Source: Prevotella sp. (GTDB lineage: Bacteria; Bacteroidota; Bacteroidia; Bacteroidales; Bacteroidaceae). Taken from it: DNA of 64,000 nucleotides. Below are positions 16,806 to 25,960 of this stretch, piece after piece. Below the pieces are notes generated by a model. It saw only the letters and a program-made list of their open reading frames with translations, did not search any database and had not been told where the DNA came from. Both the position numbers and the translations under genes were made by a program. Location of the stretch: contig JAJWLX010000014.1 in the NCBI GenBank assembly GCA_021636625.1, forward strand, positions 1 through 64,000. Reading direction: 5' to 3'. Each line of letters starts with the position of its first letter. The stretch's first letter is position 1.

Positions 16806-17249
16806 TTATGAAAGACGGTTCTTTTTCTCTACCCGAGCGAAGTAGATGCAGTCGAACACGAGAAGCATGACATAGAACAGGGCGAAGATGACGGTGAATC
16901 CCAGGATGTTCTGCCTGTCGCATACCAGCACATAGATGAGGAATACCAATGTACCGGCTATCATCTTGATGACCAGCGCCGCCATGTAGAACTTGGCGAG
17001 ATTGGCTGGCGATGACTTTGCAACAGCCTTCCATGCTTCACCATAAGCAGTACTTGCAACGAGTGAGAATATCGCACTCACTACCAGCGGGTTAACAACC
17101 TGGGCTATCATATCATCGCATTGAGCAGATAATCTGCAGGCAAAGAGCACGGCAAGAGCCACTGCTGCTGTAAGCCACAAAGAAATCTGCTTATACCTGA
17201 TACTCGCCTGTCTGATAGTCTGCAAGCGCAACTTTTCGTCTTTTTCCAT
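16806..17249 (-). CDS. small membrane protein at the atpI position
   Basis: 147 residues with four hydrophobic helices and charged ends (MEKDEKLRLQTIRQ, RVEKKNRLS). It occupies the place of atpI, between atpC and atpB. AtpI proteins help assemble the c-ring, but sequence likeness to AtpI is weak here; the role is inferred from position. Confidence 0.7.
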   Translation of the reverse strand: MEKDEKLRLQTIRQASIRYKQISLWLTAAVALAVLFACRLSAQCDDMIAQVVNPLVVSAIFSLVASTAYGEAWKAVAKSSPANLAKFYMAALVIKMIAGTLVFLIYVLVCDRQNILGFTVIFALFYVMLLVFDCIYFARVEKKNRLS

Positions 17250-17285
17250 TATCTAATAATTAATCACTAAAAATTAATCACTTAT

Positions 17286-17525
17286 CTAAACTTCTACACA
17301 AAGGCTTACTTCGTTTTTCTTACATTCCACGAATCCGCCCTTGATGTTCATTACCTGCTTGCCTTCCTTGGTAGTGTATTCCACCTTGCCCACTTCGAGC
17401 GAAGAGATGATAGGCGCGTGATCTTTGAGAATCTCGAACGAGCCGAGGGTTCCCGGAACCAATACGCTCTCTACCTCACCCTGGAAGACTACTTTCTCAG
17501 GAGATACTATCTTTAGCTGTAACAT
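17286..17525 (-). CDS. atpC: ATP synthase F1 epsilon subunit, short form
   Basis: 79 residues, only the N-terminal beta-sandwich (LKIVSPEKVVFQGEVESVLV, LGSFEILKDHAPIIS). Typical epsilon is 130-140 residues and ends in two helices that inhibit ATP hydrolysis; these are absent. It lies 18 bases after atpD. Confidence 0.95.
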   Translation of the reverse strand: MLQLKIVSPEKVVFQGEVESVLVPGTLGSFEILKDHAPIISSLEVGKVEYTTKEGKQVMNIKGGFVECKKNEVSLCVEV

Positions 17526-17543
17526 AAGCCGTGGATTTAAAGA

Positions 17544-19070
17544 TTACGCCTGTGCTGCTGCGAGCAACTGCTTAGCCTTCTCCTTCGCATCCTCAATAGT
17601 ACCTACGTTGAGGAATGCCTGCTCTGGCAGGTCATCTACCTCACCGTCGAGGATGGCGTTGAAGCCCTTGATAGTCTCTTCGATAGGAACCATCACACCC
17701 TTCAAACCGGTGAACTGCTCTGCTACGGTGAATGGCTGACTCAGGAAACGCTGTACACGGCGTGCACGGTTCACGGTCAACTTATCCTCATCAGAGAGCT
17801 CATCCATACCGAGGATAGCAATGATATCCTGCAACTCGTTGTAACGCTGCAACAACTGCTTTACTCGCTGTGCACAATCGTAGTGCGCCTTGCCCACAAT
17901 CAGCGGGTCGAGGATACGAGAGGTAGAACCCAGCGGGTCTACGGCAGGATAGATACCGAGAGATGCAATCTTACGGGAAAGCTCTGTGGTAGCATCCAGG
18001 TGAGTAAAGGTGGTGGCTGGAGCAGGGTCGGTCAAGTCATCGGCAGGCACATAAACGGCCTGTACAGAGGTGATGGAACCATTCTTGGTAGAAGTGATTC
18101 GCTCCTGCATGGCACCCATCTCAGAAGCCAGTGTTGGCTGATAACCTACGGCTGATGGCATACGACCCAGCAACGCAGATACCTCAGAACCAGCCTGGGT
18201 GAAACGGAAGATGTTATCGATGAAGAACATGATGTCGGCAGCCTCACCGTTCTTGCCTCCGTGGTCACGGAACTCCTCAGCTACGGTCAAACCAGAAAGC
18301 GCTACTGAAGCACGTGCCCCAGGTGGCTCGTTCATCTGACCATACACCAGGGTAGCCTGACTCTTGGCAAGCTCCTCAGGGTCAACGAGTGAGAGGTCCC
18401 ACTTACCTTCTTCCATAGCTTTACGGAACTTCTCGCCATACTTGATAACGCCAGACTCGAGCATGTCTCGAATCAAGTCGTTACCCTCGCGAGTACGTTC
18501 ACCTACACCAGCGAATACGGAGTAACCGTTGTGTCCCTTGGCGATGTTGTTGATCAACTCCATGATGAGCACGGTCTTACCTACACCGGCACCACCGAAG
18601 AGACCGATCTTACCACCCTTCATGTAAGGCTCGAGCAGGTCGATCACCTTGATACCGGTGGCAAGCATCTCCTTGTGCGTAGAGAGCTCGTCGAATTTCG
18701 GAGCCTCGCGGTGGATAGGATAAGCACCCTTCATGTCCAATTCGTTCATACCATCAATAGGCTGTCCGATCACATTCATCATACGGCCCTTGATCTGCTC
18801 TCCGGCAGGCATCATGATTGGGTTACCGGTAACGGCAACTTCCAAGCCACGCTGCAAGCCGTCGGTGTTGTCCATAGCGACACAGCGAACTGTGTCCTCA
18901 CCGATGTGCTGCTGCACCTCGATGACCAGGTCGCGTCCGTCTGGGCGTTTCACCTTCAGAGCTTCGTGAATTTTAGGAAGCACCTTCTCAGGGTTCTCGC
19001 CCTTGGTATCGAAATATACGTCGATAACCGGACCGATAATCTGCGAGATGCGTCCACTTACTTGTGACAT
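17544..19070 (-). CDS. atpD: ATP synthase F1 beta subunit
   Basis: Catalytic subunit, 508 residues. Walker A GGAGVGKTVLI, catalytic GERTREGNDL, and the ALLGRMPSAVGYQPTLA and PAPATTFTHLDATT segments are all intact. First gene of the operon, with a TTTG-N20-TACTTTTG promoter and a leader of about 180 bases upstream. Confidence 0.98.
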   Translation of the reverse strand: MSQVSGRISQIIGPVIDVYFDTKGENPEKVLPKIHEALKVKRPDGRDLVIEVQQHIGEDTVRCVAMDNTDGLQRGLEVAVTGNPIMMPAGEQIKGRMMNVIGQPIDGMNELDMKGAYPIHREAPKFDELSTHKEMLATGIKVIDLLEPYMKGGKIGLFGGAGVGKTVLIMELINNIAKGHNGYSVFAGVGERTREGNDLIRDMLESGVIKYGEKFRKAMEEGKWDLSLVDPEELAKSQATLVYGQMNEPPGARASVALSGLTVAEEFRDHGGKNGEAADIMFFIDNIFRFTQAGSEVSALLGRMPSAVGYQPTLASEMGAMQERITSTKNGSITSVQAVYVPADDLTDPAPATTFTHLDATTELSRKIASLGIYPAVDPLGSTSRILDPLIVGKAHYDCAQRVKQLLQRYNELQDIIAILGMDELSDEDKLTVNRARRVQRFLSQPFTVAEQFTGLKGVMVPIEETIKGFNAILDGEVDDLPEQAFLNVGTIEDAKEKAKQLLAAAQA

Positions 19071-19084
19071 AAGCTTATTAGTTT

Positions 19085-19250
19085 AAAAGTTTATTTTTTA
19101 TATATATGTTTCGTATTATAGTATTCGAGGTTCACGATATCGGACCCCGGAAACCTGGTAATTAGATATTCCAGGAAAGACGTCCTACAACCTTTCAAGG
19201 AAACGTTGGAACCCAGATATCCGAAAGTCCGAATCACGAAATTCGTTATA
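19085..19250 (-). promoter_or_regulatory. structured 5' leader of the ATP synthase operon
   Basis: About 180 untranslated bases separate the promoter from atpD. On the minus strand they hold several short inverted repeats, for example CCTGG...CCAGG around an AATATCTAATT loop, and a CAAC...GTTG stem around CCTTGAAAGG. No riboswitch class that I recognise. Confidence 0.4.
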
Positions 19251-19256
19251 CGCCTG

Positions 19257-19288
19257 CAAAAGTAACAACAATTTACGGAAGCTGCAAA
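19257..19288 (-). promoter_or_regulatory. ATP synthase operon promoter
   Basis: Minus strand TTTG (19288-19285), 20 bases, TACTTTTG (19264-19257): a complete match to the Bacteroidetes consensus. Confidence 0.8.
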
Positions 19289-19396
19289 TTTTTCGGAAGT
19301 TTTATTTGTATTCTGCTCCTTTTTAAAACATTTTTAGTTCCGTTTAAACCATTTTTACTTTTGATACATTTACTATTGATAATGCCAATAGCGACA

Positions 19397-20374
19397 TTAG
19401 ATGCTCAACTCATCCAATACCTTGATGAGCTTGCGGTCGAATGGCTTGTCTGAACGGATCGCCTCTGAAAGTGGTACGTAAACCACCTCGTTGTTGCGGA
19501 CACCGATCATCACGTTGCGCTGACCCTGCATGATTGCCTCGATGGCACCGCAACCGGTACGGCTGGCGAGAATACGGTCGCGGGCTGATGGGCGACCGCC
19601 ACGCTGCAGGTGACCGAGGATAGATACACGTACGTCGAACTCAGGGAACTCCTTGCGCACACGGTCGGCATAGTAGAGCGCACCGCACTTAGGACTCTCA
19701 GACACGATGACGATACAGCTCTTCTTAGACTTGCGGATACCGCGCTCCATGAACTGAGCCAACTGGTCAACATCGGTAGAATCCTCTGGGATGATGGCAG
19801 CCTCTGCACCGCTGGCGATGGCTGAGTTCTGTGCCAGGAATCCGGCATCACGGCCCATCACCTCGATGAAGAAGATACGCTCGTGGCTCTGCGCAGTATC
19901 ACGGATACGGTCCACGCATTCTACGATGGTGTTCATGGTTGTATCGTAACCGATGGTGTTGTCGGTGCCATAGAGGTCGTTGTCGATGGTACCAGGCAGA
20001 CCGATGCAGCAGATGTCAAACTCGCGTGCGAAGTTCATCGCACCTGTGAGCGAGCCGTTACCACCGATTACAACCAGTGCATCGATTTCCTCTTTCTGAA
20101 TATTCTCGAAAGCCTTCTGGCGACCTTCCTCGGTCATGAAGTCCTTAGAACGTGCAGTCTTCAGCATCGTACCACCGGTACCGATGATACCGCTCACGTT
20201 CTCAGTGGTGAAAGGCTTGATCTCGTCGTTGATCAGTCCATCGTAACCACGATAGATACCCTTCACGTTGAAACCGTTGTAGATAGCCGAACGGGTCACC
20301 GCACGGATCGCTGCGTTCATACCAGGAGCATCACCTCCAGAAGTCAAAATACCTATAGTCTTAATCTTTGCCAT
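19397..20374 (-). CDS. pfkA: 6-phosphofructokinase
   Basis: Phosphorylates fructose 6-phosphate, the committed step of glycolysis. 325 residues: GILTSGGDAPGMNAAIR at the start, PGTIDND with the catalytic aspartate, HLQRGGRPSARDR near the end. The nucleotide motif is GGNGS rather than GGDGS; the glycine after it marks the ATP type rather than the PPi type (GGDDS). The 265 bases upstream carry a degenerate TTCTGAATC repeat and no clear promoter. Confidence 0.95.
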   Translation of the reverse strand: MAKIKTIGILTSGGDAPGMNAAIRAVTRSAIYNGFNVKGIYRGYDGLINDEIKPFTTENVSGIIGTGGTMLKTARSKDFMTEEGRQKAFENIQKEEIDALVVIGGNGSLTGAMNFAREFDICCIGLPGTIDNDLYGTDNTIGYDTTMNTIVECVDRIRDTAQSHERIFFIEVMGRDAGFLAQNSAIASGAEAAIIPEDSTDVDQLAQFMERGIRKSKKSCIVIVSESPKCGALYYADRVRKEFPEFDVRVSILGHLQRGGRPSARDRILASRTGCGAIEAIMQGQRNVMIGVRNNEVVYVPLSEAIRSDKPFDRKLIKVLDELSI

Positions 20375-20469
20375 AACTATATATACCTTATTATATTATA
20401 TATTATTGATACGTTAATAAAAAAATATGCTTTCTTGTTGGTTTCGGGATGCGTGTTACATCCCCTTTT

Positions 20470-20630
20470 CTTCTTTAGAACTTTCTGAATCTCTTTCGTC
20501 GTCTGATTCTTCCTGAATTTCTTCCGTCTGATTCTTCTTTTTGAATCTTCTGAATCTCTTTCGTCTTCAGATTCTTCCTGAATCTTCTGAATCTCTTTCG
20601 TTTTCAGATTCTTTCTTTTCTTCTTCAGAT
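20470..20630. repeat. degenerate TTCTGAATCTCTTTCG tandem repeat
   Basis: A run of variants of TTCTGAATCTCTTTCGTCTTCAG and TTCTTCCTGAATC fills the gap between pfkA and nhaD. No conserved reading frame is seen; it looks like an unstable simple repeat. Confidence 0.75.
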
Positions 20631-20638
20631 ATGGTTGT

Positions 20639-22069
20639 TTAAATCATTAAGTAAACGGCTCCTCCCATCAGGGTGTGCGAGAGCCAGAGGATAGCGAGGC
20701 CTGCCACGCCACCCACGAGGGCCTTCCATCCGATATTGCGGAAGAACCAGCCCATGCGCATGTGTTCCATCTTCATCAGGGCGAGACCGCTGATGGTACC
20801 GATACCCAGCACATTGCCTCCTGCCATTACGCAGTAAGCGATTACCTGCCAGTAGAGACCATTGGTATTATACACCGAATCCATGACATAGGTAGGGTCG
20901 CCCAATCCCATCACATCGTGCAATGAGAAGAAGTTCATGGCGGTGGCAAAGTTGTCGAGCACCGTACTCAGCACTCCGGCAGCCACGCCATGCAGCCATA
21001 CATTAGGGTGCGACTCACTGGTTCCCAACCAGCTGGAGAGGTCATAGAAGGCACCCGTCTCCTTCACCACGCCCACGGCGAGAATCATTCCCATCACGAA
21101 GAGAATCATCTGAATCACACCGTATTGCAGCACTCTAGGGGTACGACGCTCCACCATCGCATCCATGTTCATGAGCTTGCGATTGAAGATCTCGTTCACG
21201 ATCCAGAGTACGCTGAGCACGCACAGGGCGCCCAGGAACGGACTCAGCTTGGTGATGTTATGGAAGGTAGGGATAAACCACAGACCGCCGATTCCCACGA
21301 GGAGCATCAACAGTCTCTGCCATTTGTTCAAGCGGGTATCATCACCACGGAAAGGCATCACAATCCACTCTGTCTCAACTCTTTCGGGCAGCATACGCTG
21401 CATCAGCAGGGTTGGAATCAACCACGCAGCAAGACAAGGGAGGAGTAATGAAAAGGAGAAAACGGTGGCTGTAACAGCCCCTGAATTCCAGAGTACCAGA
21501 CCTTCCGGGTTACCAATCACGGTGAGCGCACCGCCACAGTTGGCAGCTACGAGGATGGCGCTTCCATACACCATTCTCTGTCTTCTGCTCGGGATGATGC
21601 CATGCATCATGGTGAGCATCATCACGGTGGTGGTGAGGTTATCGAGATTGATGGAAATCAGGAATGTAACGATGGCGAGTGTCCAAAGCATCTTCTTGCT
21701 GCTGCGAGTGCGAAGCAACTGGCGCACGAAGTCGAAGCAGCCGTTGTTGTTGAGGATTTCTACGATCGTCATCGTAGCGAGCAGGAACATCACGATCTCC
21801 GCTGCCCTACCCACCTGTGGAAGAAAGATGTGTCGGGAGATGAAGTACTTCACGGAAGTACTGGTTGATTCCATGTCGCTGAAATTGAGGAAGCGGGTAT
21901 AATCCGCAGAATGTTCGCTAGTTACGAAGTCCATACCGAAGCATATATACAGCACCCATCCCACCGTTCCGGCGAAGATAGCCACGGCAGCACGGTTTAC
22001 TTTGGTCACGTTCTCAGTTGCAATGAGCACGCAGGCCAGGATCAGTATGGTTAAAATGACTAGTGTCAT
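20639..22069 (-). CDS. nhaD: NhaD-type Na+/H+ antiporter
   Basis: 476 residues, about 12 membrane helices. NLDNLTTTVMMLTMMHGI, GGALTVIGNPEGLVLW and the late LDNFATAMNFFSLHD are the repeated ion-transporter motifs of NhaD. It should exchange sodium or lithium for protons at the inner membrane. TTG-N19-TACCTTTG lies upstream at 22109-22138. Confidence 0.9.
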   Translation of the reverse strand: MTLVILTILILACVLIATENVTKVNRAAVAIFAGTVGWVLYICFGMDFVTSEHSADYTRFLNFSDMESTSTSVKYFISRHIFLPQVGRAAEIVMFLLATMTIVEILNNNGCFDFVRQLLRTRSSKKMLWTLAIVTFLISINLDNLTTTVMMLTMMHGIIPSRRQRMVYGSAILVAANCGGALTVIGNPEGLVLWNSGAVTATVFSFSLLLPCLAAWLIPTLLMQRMLPERVETEWIVMPFRGDDTRLNKWQRLLMLLVGIGGLWFIPTFHNITKLSPFLGALCVLSVLWIVNEIFNRKLMNMDAMVERRTPRVLQYGVIQMILFVMGMILAVGVVKETGAFYDLSSWLGTSESHPNVWLHGVAAGVLSTVLDNFATAMNFFSLHDVMGLGDPTYVMDSVYNTNGLYWQVIAYCVMAGGNVLGIGTISGLALMKMEHMRMGWFFRNIGWKALVGGVAGLAILWLSHTLMGGAVYLMI

Positions 22070-22108
22070 ATCTACTCAATCGTTAGTTCATATTTTCATA
22101 ATCAAGGG

Positions 22109-22138
22109 CAAAGGTAACAAAATATTTGTAATCCCCAA
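22109..22138 (-). promoter_or_regulatory. nhaD promoter
   Basis: Minus-strand TTG, 19 bases, then TACCTTTG at 22116-22109, 40 bases before the ATG. Confidence 0.65.
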
Positions 22139-22186
22139 CATTTCCGTGCATTTTTTTAATGAATTTAACGCAAAATTCATGCAACT

Positions 22187-22457
22187 GGCGACTTAAACCA
22201 CATGTTATAAGGTCACGCAGATTTCACGACTTTACGTTTTTTTGTCCCACAGATTTCACAGATTTACACAGATTTTTTTGCGTATTAGATGAAGAAAAAT
22301 CTGCGTCATCCCATAGACCGAACAGGTCTAAATCTGTGTTAATCTGTGAAATCTGTGGGACTACACATCATGCAGTTCCGGTTCCACGACCGAACAGGTC
22401 TAAATCTGCGTCATCTGCGAAATCTGCGTGACCTTATAACATGTGGTTTAAGTCGCC
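22187..22457. repeat. nested palindromic element A (perfect 39-base outer arms)
   Basis: Outer arms 22187-22225 and 22419-22457 are perfect complements (GGCGACTTAAACCACATG...). Inside, a second pair (22244-22275 and 22330-22361) is the CCCACAGATTTCACAG family with one mismatch. It is followed by CGACCGACAGGTCG and TTCCGTGCGTAATCCG modules. It sits between divergent nhaD and rpsA. The left half is nearly identical to 39934-40080. Confidence 0.95.
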
Positions 22458-22626
22458 TCGACCGACAGGTCGCTTTCCGTTTAAATTCCGTGCGTAATCC
22501 GATGAAGACATTATATATAATAAGTAGGAACCACAAGATTCACCCTCAAACCGCCCCATTTAGTTAAATATCATTAATAAACCAAAGAAAAACACTTCCA
22601 AATGCTTGTAACTCAAAGAAAATGAG

Positions 22627-22634
22627 TAATTTTG
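22627..22634 (+). promoter_or_regulatory. rpsA promoter box
   Basis: TAATTTTG followed by C, 63 bases before the rpsA ATG, with a TTG about 18 bases upstream. Confidence 0.6.
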
Positions 22635-22696
22635 CGCCCGATTTCAACAATATATAAAGTCAAACTTTATTAATTTAAATTTTTTAATTATTTTTT

Positions 22697-24481
22697 ATGT
22701 CAAATTTTAAGAACGTACAGCCACTCGACGACTTCAATTGGGATGAGTTCGAGAATGGCACAAACGCAGGCGTCAGCAAAACAGACCTCGAGAAGGCCTA
22801 TGACGAAACACTTAACAAGGTAACTGAGCACCAGGTGGTTGAGGGTACCGTAATCTCTGTTGATAAGAAAGAGGTTATCGTAAACATCGGCTACAAGAGC
22901 GACGGTATCATTCCAGCTTCTGAGTTCCGTTACAACCCAGACCTCAAGGTAGGCGACAAGGTTGAGGTTTACGTAGAGAACCAGGAGGACGTAAAGGGTC
23001 AGTTGGTACTCTCTCACAAGAAGGCTCGCCTCAGCAAGTCTTGGGAGCGTGTTAATGCAGCTCTCGAGAACGAGGAAGTTATCCAAGGTTACATCAAGTG
23101 CCGCACTAAGGGCGGTATGATCGTTGACGTTTTCGGTATCGAAGCTTTCTTGCCAGGAAGCCAGATCGACGTTCACCCTATACGCGACTACGACGTATTC
23201 GTAGGCAAGACAATGGAGTTCAAGGTTGTAAAGATCAACCAGGAGTTCCGCAATGTCGTTGTATCTCACAAGGCTCTCATCGAGCAGGAGCTCGAGCAGC
23301 AGCGTAAGGAGATCATCGGCAAGCTCGAGAAGGGTCAGATCCTCGAGGGTACCGTTAAGAACATCACTACTTACGGTGTATTCGTTGACCTCGGCGGTGT
23401 TGACGGTTTGATCCACATCACAGACCTCTCTTGGGGCCGCGTAAGCGATCCACACGAGGTTGTATCTCTCGACCAGAAGATTAACGTTGTAATCCTCGAC
23501 TTCGATGAGGAGAAGAAGCGTATCGCTCTCGGTTTGAAGCAGCTCACTCCACATCCATGGGATGCACTTGATCCAAACCTCAAGGTAGGTGACCACGTTA
23601 AGGGTAAGGTAGTGGTTATGGCTGACTACGGTGCATTCGTTGAGATTGCTCCAGGTGTAGAGGGTTTGATCCACGTTTCTGAGATGTCTTGGAGCCAGCA
23701 CCTCCGTTCTGCTAACGACTTCATGAAGGTTGGCGACGAGGTAGAGGCTGTTATCCTGACTCTCGACCGCGCTGAGCGCAAGATGAGCCTCGGTATCAAG
23801 CAGCTCAAGGAAGACCCATGGGAGTGCATCGAGACTAAGTTCCCTATCGGCAGCAAGCACGTTGCTAAGGTTCGCAACTTCACTAACTTCGGTATCTTCG
23901 TAGAGCTCGCAGAGGGCGTTGACGGTTTGATCCACATCTCTGACCTCTCTTGGACAAAGAAGATCAAGCACCCATCTGAGTTCACTACAGTTGGTGCTAC
24001 TCTCGACGTAGTAGTTCTCGAGATCGACAAGGAGAACCGCCGCTTGAGCCTCGGCCACAAGCAGTTGGAGAAGAACCCATGGGATGAGTATGAGACAATC
24101 TACACTCCAGGTTCTGTACACAAGGGTACCATCGTTGAGATGATGGACAAGGGCGCTGTAGTTGCTCTCGCAGAGGGTGGCGAAGGCTTCGCTACTCCAA
24201 AGCACCTCACTAAGGAGGACGGCTCAATGGCTAAGAAGGGCGAGGAGCTCGACTTCAAGGTAATCGAGTTCGTTAAGGAGACAAAGCGTATCATCCTCTC
24301 TCACTCTCGTACATTCGAGGAGGGCAAGGACGAGCCTATCTCTAAGCCAGCTCACAAGCGTGGTGGTAACGGTGGCCGCAAGAACGAGACTCCAGCTATC
24401 AACAACGTAGCTGCTGGTACTTCACTCGGCGACATCGATGCTCTTGCTAAGTTGAAGGCTCAGATGGAGGGCAAGGCTTAA
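22697..24481 (+). CDS. rpsA: 30S ribosomal protein S1
   Basis: 594 residues with six S1 RNA-binding repeats in order, each with the V-x-G-x-V and GxF/VV pattern (for example GTVKNITTYGVFVDLGG and GKVVVMADYGAFVEI). It binds mRNA and brings it to the 30S subunit, important in a group with few Shine-Dalgarno sites. Codon use is strongly biased (CTC, ATC, AAG), as expected for a highly expressed gene. A terminator follows. Confidence 0.97.
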   Translation: MSNFKNVQPLDDFNWDEFENGTNAGVSKTDLEKAYDETLNKVTEHQVVEGTVISVDKKEVIVNIGYKSDGIIPASEFRYNPDLKVGDKVEVYVENQEDVKGQLVLSHKKARLSKSWERVNAALENEEVIQGYIKCRTKGGMIVDVFGIEAFLPGSQIDVHPIRDYDVFVGKTMEFKVVKINQEFRNVVVSHKALIEQELEQQRKEIIGKLEKGQILEGTVKNITTYGVFVDLGGVDGLIHITDLSWGRVSDPHEVVSLDQKINVVILDFDEEKKRIALGLKQLTPHPWDALDPNLKVGDHVKGKVVVMADYGAFVEIAPGVEGLIHVSEMSWSQHLRSANDFMKVGDEVEAVILTLDRAERKMSLGIKQLKEDPWECIETKFPIGSKHVAKVRNFTNFGIFVELAEGVDGLIHISDLSWTKKIKHPSEFTTVGATLDVVVLEIDKENRRLSLGHKQLEKNPWDEYETIYTPGSVHKGTIVEMMDKGAVVALAEGGEGFATPKHLTKEDGSMAKKGEELDFKVIEFVKETKRIILSHSRTFEEGKDEPISKPAHKRGGNGGRKNETPAINNVAAGTSLGDIDALAKLKAQMEGKA

Positions 24482-24530
24482 TCTCCTGTAGATAAAGCAT
24501 TTGCTATTCATTAGCTAAATAATAATTTTA

Positions 24531-24572
24531 AGAGGACTGATTTCTCTCCTTGAGAAGTCAGTCCTCTTTCTT
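24531..24572 (+). terminator. rpsA terminator
   Basis: AAGAGGACTGA.TTCTC pairs with GAGAA.TCAGTCCTCTT, followed by TCTTTG. Confidence 0.8.
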
Positions 24573-24610
24573 TGAACAGTCTATTCCCCTACAGAATATA
24601 TCAGAAACTC

Positions 24611-25785
24611 ATGGATTCATTATATTTATTCCAGTTCGCATGCCTCAACTTCATGGTCATCAATGCGCTGGTCATCGGCATTACCCATTATTATGCAAGA
24701 TGGCGCAACAGGCGATATGAGCAGTCGCGCTGGATGCTGTTTGCTGCCTTTACGGTATTGGCGGTCCAGTATTTCGTTCAGATGCGCTACGGATTCCGGG
24801 CTGCAGGCGATGACAAGGGAGCAGCCGTCAACCTGCTGTTCTATGCCCCCAGCTTCACCTTCATAGCCATGAGCATCTACAATCTGGAGGCTACCCACTC
24901 CAGGCGCAAGCCATTATACGGGCTCTGCGGCATCACGAATGCAGTCATCTTCACCATCTTCGGCTTCCACTACTATCTCGGCCCCAGTCTGCCCCAGGGC
25001 AGATGGCTCTACGTCATAGAGGTTCTATATGTCAGCATGGTGTTCTACTGTTTCTATCTGATCCGTATCGAGATGAAGAAGCGAAAGGAAATCCTGAATA
25101 CGATGGTAGCTACCGACCTGATGCCGTACTTCAGATATGCCCACACCAGTTTCATCTATCTGTTCATAGCAGCAGTCATCATCCCATTTGCCATCCTCTA
25201 TACTCCCGTATTATACGTAGTAGGTCCGATGATATTGGCAACCCTACTCTTCTTAACCATCAGCTTCGTAATGCTCGGAGCCGCTTATGTGCCGACCGAG
25301 GAACTGCTGACCGCAGAAGATAAGATAGGGGGGGGGGTGAAAAGGAGGAAGATGATGATGAAGAAGAGGAAGGAGATAAAGATGATGAAGCAGATAATGA
25401 TGAAACAGATGAGGATAGAGAAAGGGAGAAGAGCAGCCTGCGCTGGCTCCAGATTCAGTCAAGCCTCGACCAGTGGTGTGACAACCATGGATACAAGGAT
25501 ACTTCGGTGAATATGCCTACCCTGTCGAACACGCTGGATATCCCCCGCTACGAACTCACACAGTTCTTTGCTGAATACAGGCATACTACCTTCAGAATCT
25601 GGCTCAGCGAAATCCGGTTGAATGCCGCCAAGAAGATGATGCAGGACTATCCCGACTATAGCAACGACATCATTTCAAGCGAATGCGGCTTCTCTTCCAG
25701 ATCATATCTCTATAAAATCTTCAAGGAAAAAGAAGGCTGCACGCCTAACCTGTGGAGAAGCAAAAACTGTCAACTTTCCGACTGA
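24611..25785 (+). CDS. seven-helix membrane AraC-type regulator, split by a G10 tract (phase-variable, frame off)
   Basis: The ATG at 24611 opens about 239 codons with seven hydrophobic helices, then meets ten G at 25328-25337. In the sequenced state the frame continues as a basic string and stops at 25510. With one more G (or two fewer) it runs through an acidic linker (GEKEEDDDEEEEGDKDDEA), then SSLRWLQIQSSLDQWC, into an AraC-type helix-turn-helix ending at 25785 (LSEIRLNAAKKMM, ISSECGFSSRSYLYKIFKEK). Membrane AraC-family regulators of this build occur in Bacteroidales. The fimbrillin genes start 175 bases downstream and are the likely target. The repaired protein would be about 391 residues. 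Both halves look intact, so this is a switch rather than a dead gene. Confidence 0.85.
25328..25337 (+). repeat. poly-G tract, 10 G
   Basis: Ten consecutive G at the junction between the membrane half and the acidic linker of the regulator gene. G11 or G8 restores the full frame. Confidence 0.95.
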
Positions 25786-25795
25786 AATCCAACAG

Positions 25796-25847
25796 AAAAG
25801 TGTCCACTTGCCAGAAAGTGGACACTTTTTTTGTATCAAGTGGACAC
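25796..25847 (+). terminator. regulator-gene terminator and possible AraC operator
   Basis: AAAAGTGTCCACTT (25796-25809) pairs with AAGTGGACACTTTT (25816-25829), followed by TTTT, a good terminator. AAGTGGACAC recurs at 25838-25847, exactly 22 bases from the copy at 25816, so the same word is also a direct repeat two helix turns apart, about 40 bases before the fimbrillin promoter. Confidence 0.7.
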
Positions 25848-25888
25848 AAAAACCACCCTTTTATGACAATGGTCTTACCCTTTTTCAT

Positions 25889-25896
25889 TATCTTTG
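25889..25896 (+). promoter_or_regulatory. fimbrillin operon promoter
   Basis: TATCTTTG followed by C, 64 bases before the first fimbrillin ATG. The -33 place (about 25865) lacks TTTG, consistent with a need for an activator. Confidence 0.6.
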
Positions 25897-25960
25897 CATA
25901 AGTAAAATGATAAAATGTGAATAAGAACAAAACAATAATTTATCTCTTAAAGACAGAAGT

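Noticed and set aside
22159..22567. Short plus-strand frames across element A
   Set aside because: They only translate palindromic repeat words (RPNRSKSV and the like).
22700..24205. 501-codon open frame opposite rpsA
   Set aside because: rpsA has six clear S1 domains; the antisense frame is a by-product of its biased codons.
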